Of a DNA stretch of 12,639 nt, positions 7,271 through 12,639 are shown one piece after another. The stretch comes from Proteobacteria bacterium UBA1844. Its GTDB lineage: Bacteria; Pseudomonadota; Gammaproteobacteria; Steroidobacterales; Woeseiaceae. The position numbers were made by a program, and so were the translations under genes. The notes beneath the pieces were generated by a model. The model did not search any database. It was not told where the DNA came from and saw only the letters and a program-made list of their open reading frames with translations. Each line of letters opens with the position of its first letter. Position 1 is the stretch's first letter. The stretch spans positions 18,467-31,105 of the forward strand of contig DDIS01000152.1 in the NCBI GenBank assembly GCA_002338615.1. Reading direction: 5' to 3'.

Positions 7271-7294
7271 CCCGAAATTTTCCCTCGGTTCGGG
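7271..7294. repeat. Short inverted repeat between the flhC-like gene and nudC
   Basis: CCCGAA (7271-7276) pairs with TTCGGG (7289-7294) around a 12 nt spacer, in the 91 nt gap between the flhC-like stop and the nudC start. It could form a weak hairpin in the nudC leader. No U-tract follows on either strand, so it is not a clear terminator, and chance occurrence is possible. Confidence 0.2.
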
Positions 7295-7339
7295 CGTGTA
7301 CTCCGCTCTGACGCGCCGCAGTGTACCGGATTCGTACGC

Positions 7340-7933
7340 TCAGGCGGTGGAGAAGGTACGCACCCCGGGCCGTCGCCGTTGATGCGCTTCGATTTCACAG
7401 GCCGGGCAGGTTTTCATGTCCAGCGCATAGGCATCCTGCACGTAGCGTGCCCGGCAGCCGCGACACAGAGCGAGATAAAGTTCATCATTCCAGGCAATGC
7501 TATGCAGCAGGTTCCAGGCCCATTCAAAGCTGAGCAGGGGCCTCTCATGCAACAGCAGATAGTTCTCGAATGCCCGGCAGAGCCGGTGACCAAATTCGAC
7601 ATCAGGCCGCGGCCAACAGGCATGCACCTTGTAGTTTTCGTCAATGCGCACAAGCAGGCCGGCACAGTACAGGGCGACCAGCGTGGTGGCCTGCAATTGA
7701 TGATCGGGATTCTTCACGAAGCGCGTGACCTGCCGCGGCGATTTACCACGGCGGCGGCGCACGTCAGTAATACCGCTGTTCTTGAAATAGGTCGCGTAGA
7801 GCTTCCGAATCCGGTCGTCGGAGAGCCCGGTACAGCCCTGGATCGTGCGTGTCCGGGCCTCGTGCCGGATCATTCTGAGCGCCAGCTCGAACTGGTTGCG
7901 CTCGCCCGCGTAGCGATCATCTGTGAGTCGCAT
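7340..7933 (-). CDS. FlhC-family transcriptional regulator, outside a flagellar cluster
   Basis: Resembles FlhC, the DNA-binding half of the flagellar master activator FlhD4C2. The 197-residue protein matches the FlhC plan. The N-terminal helices LALRMIRHEART...GLSDDRIRKLY (17-45) parallel FlhC's LAMELITLGAR...LSRGRLIKLY, and a WAWNLLHSIAW segment (138-148) precedes a zinc site with C157, C160, C176 and C179 (C-x2-C-x15-C-x2-C; E. coli FlhC has x16). The basic stretch VRRRRGKSPRQ (58-68) may touch DNA. The start is ATG 7933, with AAGGGG 6 nt upstream. No flagellar or chemotaxis gene is in the window and no ordinary flhD adjoins it. Across a 130 nt AT-rich spacer lies a divergent gene that I read as FlhD-like. 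The regulon is unknown; not necessarily motility. Confidence 0.85.
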   Translation of the reverse strand: MRLTDDRYAGERNQFELALRMIRHEARTRTIQGCTGLSDDRIRKLYATYFKNSGITDVRRRRGKSPRQVTRFVKNPDHQLQATTLVALYCAGLLVRIDENYKVHACWPRPDVEFGHRLCRAFENYLLLHERPLLSFEWAWNLLHSIAWNDELYLALCRGCRARYVQDAYALDMKTCPACEIEAHQRRRPGVRTFSTA

Positions 7934-8063
7934 TTATTTCCCCTTATGATAGAAATTGACCATATGTAGCTAGCCCCGCTGTACTATTATCCATAATTGG
8001 GAATTTAAGCAAATATATAGAAAATCGACTTTTCGCAGATTATTGCCCAGACCGGAGAAAAAC
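7934..8063. promoter_or_regulatory. AT-rich divergent regulatory region between the FlhC-like and FlhD-like genes
   Basis: This 130 nt spacer is clearly richer in A/T than the genes around it. On the minus strand GATAAT (7991-7986) could be the -10 of the FlhC-like gene, with TTGCTT (8012-8007) as a -35 at a short 15 nt spacing. On the plus strand TATATA and GATTAT sequences could serve the divergent gene, but no good -35 stands out. AAGGGG and GGAG ribosome binding sites mark the two gene starts. A binding site for the encoded regulators would be expected here; I cannot point to one. Confidence 0.4.
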
Positions 8064-8807
8064 ATGGATTATGAAGGACTGGACGCGGACGATCTGACCC
8101 AGGTCCATGCGCTCAACGCAGCCTTTCTTGGCTACCTGTCCGGGAGCCCCGAGATGCGGGAGCAACTGCCCTTTGAAATGCAGGGCATGTTCGACAAGGC
8201 AAGCCCGGTCGAGCGCTCACGCGTTGCACGCAGCCCGTTCCTGATATTTTCCCTCAGTGAACATGACCACGAGCGCTGGCGGCGGGTTTTCGATCGGGAT
8301 CAGGCCCTGCAGTTGTTCGATAACCCGGAGCATCCGACCGCGAGCGAGGTGGAACTGGTCTCTGCCACGCTCGCATTTCTCTGGCAGTTCGCAAAGCAGA
8401 ATCCCTATGCCGCGCGGGTCATTTCGGGCGCCTCGCTCGAATGGTGCGAGCGACTGGCGGACAGTACGCTGGTCGATCTGTTTCGTTTTGCGGCCACAAC
8501 GAGTCAACTGCTGGGCCTGCGATTCAGGCGTAACACGGCACTGTGGCGCAAGTTGCTGGTCGCTGGCACGAGTGCTGAATCGGAGGTGCGCTCTGCGGCT
8601 CGCATTACCGCGCTGCAAACCTTGTTGACCTGCCCGGGCCCGCGACACTATCAACATGTCGCCGCGGCGGCATGCAAAATGCCTGCGGCGGCTATGCGTG
8701 TCGCGGACCGGCGGACTGTGTCTAATTCCGTGCCGCGTAGCTACAATACGCCGCCTGATGAAAGCCCTGTCGATAAAAGGTCTCGAAAAGACCTACCAAA
8801 GCGGTAA
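8064..8807 (+). CDS. Uncharacterised helical protein, candidate tandem FlhD-like partner of the FlhC-like regulator
   Basis: Not confidently assigned. The 247-residue protein starts at ATG 8064, with GGAG 6 nt upstream; an earlier TTG (8043) lacks support. Residues 117-154 align without gaps to the 38-residue core of E. coli FlhD as I remember it (AMFRLGINEE to CHFRF), sharing A117, G122, E126, L131, T135, L136, A143, T145, R153 and F154. Residues about 15-75 look like a second, more diverged copy: AFL (20-22; compare AFL 104-106), SPVERSRVARSPFLIFSL (47-64; compare STLVDLFRFAATTSQLLGL, 134-152), then RWRRV (72-76; compare LWRKL, 160-164). Ordinary FlhD is about 115-120 residues, so this would be a double FlhD. 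Residues past about 190 look poorly conserved, overlap a hairpin, and run 50 nt into yadG. Divergence from an FlhC-like gene supports a complex; this is inference. Confidence 0.6.
   Translation: MDYEGLDADDLTQVHALNAAFLGYLSGSPEMREQLPFEMQGMFDKASPVERSRVARSPFLIFSLSEHDHERWRRVFDRDQALQLFDNPEHPTASEVELVSATLAFLWQFAKQNPYAARVISGASLEWCERLADSTLVDLFRFAATTSQLLGLRFRRNTALWRKLLVAGTSAESEVRSAARITALQTLLTCPGPRHYQHVAAAACKMPAAAMRVADRRTVSNSVPRSYNTPPDESPVDKRSRKDLPKR
8661..8692 (+). repeat. GC-rich imperfect hairpin near the end of the FlhD-like gene
   Basis: GCCGCGGCGGCAT (8661-8673) and ATGCCTGCGGCGGC (8679-8692) form an imperfect stem with a 5 nt loop (GCAAA). Pairs include GGCAT/ATGCC at the loop and GCCGC/GCGGC at the base, with mismatches and a bulge between. 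No U-run follows, so it is not a textbook terminator. It lies 66 nt before yadG and could limit readthrough or be a REP-like element. Confidence 0.4.
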
Positions 8808-9693
8808 TCAGGCCTTAAGAGGCATTGACCTCGAAGTTGGCGCCGGCGACTTTTACGCGTTGCTGGGACCGAACGGTGCGGGCAAGACGACCGCAATCGG
8901 CATCGTCACATCGCTGGTCAACAAGACCGCCGGCACCGTTGAGATATTTGGTCACAGCATCGACCGGGAGCTCGGAGCAGCCAAAGCCTGTATCGGGCTG
9001 GTACCGCAGGAGATCAATCTCAACCTGTGGGAAAGCGTTCACAATACATTGTTGTACCAGGCCGGATACTATGGTCTTGGCAGGAAGCTGGCACGCGCAC
9101 GCACTGAAAAATATTTAAAAGAACTCAGACTCTGGGACCGCCGCAAGGACAGCGCGAGAAGCCTGTCAGGCGGCATGAAACGACGCCTTATGATCGCGCG
9201 GGCCCTCGTGCATGAGCCGAAGCTATTGATACTCGACGAACCGACCGCAGGTGTGGACATCGAAATTCGCCGATCGATGTGGGAGTTCCTGACACGGATC
9301 AACGAGGCGGGTACCACGATTATCCTCACCACGCACTATCTCGAAGAGGCGGAATCGCTGTGTCGGCGCGTCGCTATTATTGATGAGGGCCGCATTGTTG
9401 AAGATGCAAAAATGAGCACGATCCTGAGGAAGCTGCAGCATGAAACCTTCGTCCTGAGCCTGGTGGAACCCGGCGCCAATAAGCCGCGGCTAACGGCGTT
9501 TGAAAATGTAATGAGAGATGATGGTGAACTGGAGGTGATTATCGGGCCAGGGCAGAGTCTTAACGAGCTGTTTGCAGAGCTCAACGCACAAAATGTTCGT
9601 GTAGCGAGCATGCGCAACAAGGCGAATCGCCTCGAGGAGCTGTTTCTGCGCCTGGTCGAGAGCAATAGCGACGCAAGGGATGCAGACGCATGA
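8758..9693 (+). CDS. yadG: ABC transporter ATP-binding protein, YadG type
   Basis: Cytoplasmic ATPase of an ABC-2 type exporter; substrate unknown. The 311-residue protein has Walker A GPNGAGKTT (37-45), the Q-loop glutamine Q84 in VPQE, signature LSGGMKRR (136-143), Walker B LLILDEP with D160 and E161, and H193 in the switch LTTHYLEEAE. The N-terminus (ALRGIDLEVGAGDFYALLGP) and the C-terminal stretch SMRNKANRLEELFLRLV are nearly the same as in E. coli YadG (308 residues). The start is ATG 8758; an in-frame ATG at 8656 would add 34 residues of Arg/Cys-rich non-family sequence. There is no clear ribosome binding site, while TACAAT (8742-8747) lies close upstream, so a very short or leaderless transcript is possible. 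Its stop overlaps the permease start as ATGA. Confidence 0.95.
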   Translation: MKALSIKGLEKTYQSGNQALRGIDLEVGAGDFYALLGPNGAGKTTAIGIVTSLVNKTAGTVEIFGHSIDRELGAAKACIGLVPQEINLNLWESVHNTLLYQAGYYGLGRKLARARTEKYLKELRLWDRRKDSARSLSGGMKRRLMIARALVHEPKLLILDEPTAGVDIEIRRSMWEFLTRINEAGTTIILTTHYLEEAESLCRRVAIIDEGRIVEDAKMSTILRKLQHETFVLSLVEPGANKPRLTAFENVMRDDGELEVIIGPGQSLNELFAELNAQNVRVASMRNKANRLEELFLRLVESNSDARDADA

Positions 9694-10463
9694 ACCTCGC
9701 CCTGAACACGGTCGCAATAGCAACCGTTGTACAGAAGGAGGTCGTTCGCGTTCTGCGTATCTGGTTGCAGACGATTGTGCCACCCGCAATTACCATGACG
9801 CTGTACTTTATAATATTCGGCAACCTGATTGGCCGGCGCATAGGCACCATGGACGGCTTCGATTACATGTCCTACATTGCGCCCGGGTTGATCATGATGT
9901 CAGTCATCACCAATTCCTACGGTAACGTCGTGTCCTCGTTTTTTGGTGCCAAGTTCGGCCGTCATATCGAGGAGATGCTGGTTGCGCCGATGTCGAATGC
10001 AGCAATAATTATTGGCCATGTGGCCGGCGGTGTACTTCGTGGATTGATGGTCGGTGCACTGGTGACCTGCGTTGCCTTGTTCTTCACGCGACTGCATGTG
10101 GAGCATCTGCTGGTGACGATTTCAGTCGTATTGCTGTCTTCCATCGTGTTTTCGCTCGCCGGTTTTATCAATGCTATCTTCGCGAAGAAATTCGACGATA
10201 TTTCCATCGTGCCGACCTTTGTGCTCACGCCACTGACCTATCTTGGCGGAGTATTCTATTCAATCTCGCTGCTGCCGGAGTTCTGGCAAAACGTATCGCG
10301 CGCCAACCCGATCCTGTACATGGTGAACGCGTTTCGCTACGGGATTCTCGGCACCTCCGACATCGAAATTGCGACGGCCTACGCGATACTGCTCGTGTTT
10401 GTAGTGCTGCTGTTTTCCTTCAGCCTCATGCTGATGAATCGCGGTGTAGGCATTCGGGAGTAG
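9690..10463 (+). CDS. yadH: ABC-2 type permease, YadH type
   Basis: Inner-membrane half of the YadG exporter. The 257-residue protein shows about six hydrophobic segments, among them TIVPPAITMTLYFIIFG (28-44), a GLIMMSV stretch near residue 70, LLVTISVVLLSSIVFSLAGF (144-163), VPTFVLTPLTYLGGVFYSI (176-194) and AILLVFVVLLFSFSLMLM near the C-terminus. The FFGAKFGRHIEEMLVAP stretch is the cytoplasmic coupling-helix region typical of ABC-2 permeases. Similarity to E. coli YadH (256 residues) runs end to end (e.g. PPxITMTLYFIIFGNLIG, PTFVLTPLTYLGGVFYS). It overlaps yadG by 4 nt and is followed after 2 nt by the SRAP gene. The E. coli pair is not well characterised, so no substrate is proposed. Confidence 0.94.
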   Translation: MNLALNTVAIATVVQKEVVRVLRIWLQTIVPPAITMTLYFIIFGNLIGRRIGTMDGFDYMSYIAPGLIMMSVITNSYGNVVSSFFGAKFGRHIEEMLVAPMSNAAIIIGHVAGGVLRGLMVGALVTCVALFFTRLHVEHLLVTISVVLLSSIVFSLAGFINAIFAKKFDDISIVPTFVLTPLTYLGGVFYSISLLPEFWQNVSRANPILYMVNAFRYGILGTSDIEIATAYAILLVFVVLLFSFSLMLMNRGVGIRE

Positions 10464-10465
10464 CA

Positions 10466-11143
10466 ATGTGCGGTAGATTCGCTTTTTATTCACCCACCGA
10501 GGCGACGGCAGCATTGTTTGGTGTGCAGGGAAGTTTGCCAGTTGAGCCGCGCTACAATATCGCGCCGACCCAGTATGTCGCAGCGATTCGCAATTCAGAC
10601 GACGCCGGGCGCGAACTGGTCATGTTGCGCTGGGGCCTGATACCGTTCTGGGCAAAAGACATGTCGATCGGCAATCGCATGATCAATGCCCGCGCCGAGA
10701 CAGTCGCAGAAAAGCCCGCGTACCGCGCCGCCTACAAGCATCGCCGGTCGATTGTGCTTGCCGATGGATTCTACGAGTGGCGCAAAATCGGTGAGCAGAA
10801 AACGCCGTACCTGATATCGCTGGCGAGCGGCGAGCCGTTCGCGCTTGCAGGGCTTTGGGAAAACTGGACCGATAAGGAGTCGGGTGAATCCGTCCAGTCG
10901 ACCACCCTGATTACAACAACTGCCAACCGGTTCATGCAGGTGCTGCACCACCGCATGCCCTTTATCCTGCAAGCGGATCGCGCCAATGCATGGCTCTCCG
11001 GGGATACCGGAATGCTGGAAAACGCAGCGGCGGATTGCCCGCCGCTACAGGCCTGGCCCGTGGACCGGCGAGTCAACAATGCACGCAACGAAGGTGCGGA
11101 ACTGCTGAAACCGGTTGGTGAGACATTGTCGGCTGCTACTTGA
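10466..11143 (+). CDS. yedK: SRAP-domain protein (YedK/HMCES family), abasic-site DNA-protein crosslinker
   Basis: Recognises abasic sites in single-stranded DNA and covalently caps them through its N-terminal cysteine, shielding them during replication. The 225-residue protein keeps the active-site set of E. coli YedK: C2 (exposed after Met removal) in MCGRF, N74 and R76 in MINARAE, E104 in GFYEW, and H161 in HHRMP. Length is normal (about 220). ATG 10466 is fixed by the MCGRF start and has GGGAG 5 nt upstream. It lies only 2 nt after the yadH stop, so it is probably transcribed with the exporter, an unexplained pairing. Its last 8 nt overlap the end of the convergent gspB. No SOS box is visible before it, and none would be expected inside an operon. 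Confidence 0.95.
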   Translation: MCGRFAFYSPTEATAALFGVQGSLPVEPRYNIAPTQYVAAIRNSDDAGRELVMLRWGLIPFWAKDMSIGNRMINARAETVAEKPAYRAAYKHRRSIVLADGFYEWRKIGEQKTPYLISLASGEPFALAGLWENWTDKESGESVQSTTLITTTANRFMQVLHHRMPFILQADRANAWLSGDTGMLENAAADCPPLQAWPVDRRVNNARNEGAELLKPVGETLSAAT

Positions 11144-11777
11144 GCAGTACAAACTCCGTATCTTGATAATCAAGAATGACGCCTTCGCGAGTGATCTCTC
11201 GCACCGTCGGGCCATCGGTCAGCGTATCGCCCTCGCGATACCGGTTCTGGTTGATCGACACAAAGCGCCGTTCGGGCACCGCGTTGTAGACATGCAGGTC
11301 TATACGCATTTCCGGCAACGCCAGTCGCCCGCTAAGGCGCACTTCATCGAAGCTTGGCAGGGTCGCCACGCCAGCCGTGACCACCGGGCTCTCGTTTTCA
11401 GGGCTAACCTCGGTATTGCGCGAACCTTGGCGCGCGGCACTTGCCGGCGCCTCGAGATCTGTTGTCGGCACAGCCTGCGTGGGGCGTGATTGCCGGACTT
11501 TATCGAGCCGGGCCACGAAATCAGCCTGGCGCGGTACTGCATTCACTTCCGGCTGGGGTGGTTGAGCTGCTGGCAGAACCGTGGGCGGGCTGGCATCCGT
11601 CTTAAGCAGCATCGCAGCGACTATCACTGCATTGATCAGCAGCAAGCCGGCAAGTGGCCACAGCCAGCGAGGCGCAGGCGCACTCCGCTGACTGTCAGGT
11701 ATTGTCGATAAGCTGGCAGGCGCTTGTTGCTGGCGCTCGCTTTCCGATTTTCGTAAGGCGTCAAGGATGAATGACAT
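11136..11777 (-). CDS. gspB: Type II secretion accessory protein GspB (ExeB/PulB-like)
   Basis: Inner-membrane partner of GspA that helps place and assemble the secretin GspD in the outer membrane. The 213-residue protein starts MSFILDALRKSE, the conserved N-terminal motif of GspB, in the cytoplasm. It has one membrane segment (about 39-58, WPLAGLLLINAVIVAAMLL), a Pro/Ala-rich periplasmic linker (60-140) and the C-terminal T2SSB domain (about 142-213) with LPEMRIDLHVYN, RRFVSINQNRYREGD and GVILDYQDTEFVL. The ATG at 11777 comes 2 nt after the gspA stop, giving a gspA-gspB operon. It converges on the SRAP gene with an 8 nt overlap. No other gsp gene is in the window; gspAB is often unlinked from the main gsp cluster. 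Confidence 0.92.
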   Translation of the reverse strand: MSFILDALRKSESERQQQAPASLSTIPDSQRSAPAPRWLWPLAGLLLINAVIVAAMLLKTDASPPTVLPAAQPPQPEVNAVPRQADFVARLDKVRQSRPTQAVPTTDLEAPASAARQGSRNTEVSPENESPVVTAGVATLPSFDEVRLSGRLALPEMRIDLHVYNAVPERRFVSINQNRYREGDTLTDGPTVREITREGVILDYQDTEFVLLK

Positions 11778-11779
11778 GG

Positions 11780-12639
11780 TCAGTCCGCTGCATAGCGATT
11801 GGTGATCAGGCGCGGCACCTCACTACCGGCGGTGAGTCCGTTGACAATAATCTGGGTTTGTCGCCCGGCGAGGCCGTCCACGGTCAGGCGATGGTCGCGC
11901 TGAAAATCACGCACCTTGCTTTCAAGTCCGGCATCGTAAAAATCGGATGTCAGCGGTTCGGCGCGGTAGCGCGGTTCGATCTCGGCAAGGCTGTCACGCA
12001 ACCACCTGACATTTGCATTCTGTACGCCGGGTCCGAGCGCGTCAGATACGCCGTTGGCGGGTTTCCAGACAATGAGAAACTGGCCGAACCAGAGATCCGA
12101 TACTTCGGCGATGGAATGCGTGACCGGCACGCCGGCGATAGTGAGCTCAGCCTGGTCACCGTCGATTGCTTTGAGCACGGCGTCATGTGTATCGCCCTGG
12201 CTATCCGTCAGGGTCAGAATCGCGGGACGATTGTATTGGCGCAGGCTGTTCCATGAGCCACGCTGTGCCATACACTCGAACCCCAACGCCACCACGTCCA
12301 CGCAATTTCTGAACGATGCGGGGTCGGGTACGCCCCAAAAGCCAAGCAGGTCGGCAAGTGCTGACTCGGAATCAGTCATGTTGCTGGCCAGGATCAGTTC
12401 CTCGTCCAGCGTGGCTTCCGGTGGCGTAGCAACAATGCTGGCTGTGGCAGTCGTTCCGGCCTGCGGTGCCGTTGTTGCGCTGGTTGCTGGTCCTGGCCCC
12501 GCGTTTTCGTTGTCGACAGGAATAGTGACCGGCGCCTGCGGGCGAGCCGCGCCCCTGAAGTTGTGCAGCGGGTCCTGCAAGACCGCGAAGGCGCCAACTC
12601 CAAGAACCAGCACACCCGCGGTGATCGCGGTGGGCGCCA
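11780..12639 (-). CDS. gspA: Type II secretion ATPase GspA (ExeA-like), C-terminal part; N-terminal AAA domain beyond the window
   Basis: Membrane ATPase that, with GspB, binds peptidoglycan so the secretin can assemble through it. About 285 C-terminal residues are visible. They begin with a membrane segment (PTAITAGVLVLGVGAFAVL, about visible residues 2-20), then a Pro/Ala/Thr-rich periplasmic linker. Next is the GspA periplasmic domain with CMAQRGSWNSLRQYNRPAIL and an LWFGQFLIVWKP stretch, a degenerate C39-peptidase-like region. Last is a peptidoglycan-binding repeat (WLRDSLAEIEPRY...VRDFQRDHRLTVDGLAGRQT). The AAA+ ATPase domain, usually about 280 residues, should lie past the right edge. 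An internal GTG (12613) is not the start because the membrane segment continues in frame to the edge. GspB follows 2 nt later. Confidence 0.92.
   Translation of the reverse strand, partial: APTAITAGVLVLGVGAFAVLQDPLHNFRGAARPQAPVTIPVDNENAGPGPATSATTAPQAGTTATASIVATPPEATLDEELILASNMTDSESALADLLGFWGVPDPASFRNCVDVVALGFECMAQRGSWNSLRQYNRPAILTLTDSQGDTHDAVLKAIDGDQAELTIAGVPVTHSIAEVSDLWFGQFLIVWKPANGVSDALGPGVQNANVRWLRDSLAEIEPRYRAEPLTSDFYDAGLESKVRDFQRDHRLTVDGLAGRQTQIIVNGLTAGSEVPRLITNRYAAD

Noticed and set aside
7249..7398. 50-residue N-terminal extension of NudC
   Set aside because: It is rich in Pro, Arg and Gly, overlaps the end of the flhC-like gene, and GGAGG directly precedes the ATG at 7248.
8656..8757. 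34-residue N-terminal extension of YadG
   Set aside because: It is Arg/Cys-rich, unlike the family, and spans the hairpin; E. coli YadG begins close to the ATG at 8758.
11772..12256. Plus-strand 161-codon frame opposite gspA
   Set aside because: It is antisense to the GspA periplasmic and peptidoglycan-binding domains and has no recognisable motif.

Overview
The window looks like a compact, GC-rich (roughly 60%) gammaproteobacterial chromosome segment. Pointers are an ArgR-type arginine repressor, a YadGH-type ABC exporter, GspA/GspB type II secretion accessory genes, NudC with the SQPWPFP motif, and FlhC-family transcription factors. No transposase, integrase, tRNA or CRISPR is visible. Genes are tightly packed with 1-4 nt overlaps, and two convergent gene pairs overlap at their 3' ends. 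No gap without a gene exceeds about 160 nt.

Region 1 (1-4746, minus strand) is an arginine operon read right to left: argR, argG, a BioD-like P-loop protein of unknown function, argC, and an argD-type aminotransferase that runs off the left edge. The genes after argG are joined by TAATG and ATGA overlaps. ArgG, ArgC and the aminotransferase look more like the Bacteroidetes/Xanthomonas-type arginine clusters than the E. coli type. A promoter with one good ARG-box-like palindrome and a weaker second one precedes argR. The embedded P-loop gene has no known arginine role.

Region 2 (4904-7248) holds a plus-strand carboxylesterase (EstB/YpfH family), converging with a minus-strand pair: nudC (NAD/NADH pyrophosphatase, RNA deNADding) and an NRDE/TANGO2-family gene. 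The conserved Met-Cys start of the latter falls on an ATC codon with a good ribosome binding site, 3 nt after the nudC stop and in the same frame.

Region 3 (7340-8807) has a minus-strand FlhC-family regulator divergent from a plus-strand helical protein across a 130 nt AT-rich spacer. By my reading the second protein contains two diverged FlhD-like repeats. No flagellar gene is near. This divergent FlhC/FlhD-like pair and the P-loop gene in the arginine operon are the two best candidates for undescribed biology.

Region 4 (8758-11143, plus) is a yadG-yadH ABC-2 exporter followed 2 nt later by a SRAP-domain protein (YedK/HMCES family) that protects abasic sites. Region 5 (11136-12639, minus) is gspB and the C-terminal half of gspA, which help the type II secretion secretin assemble through peptidoglycan.
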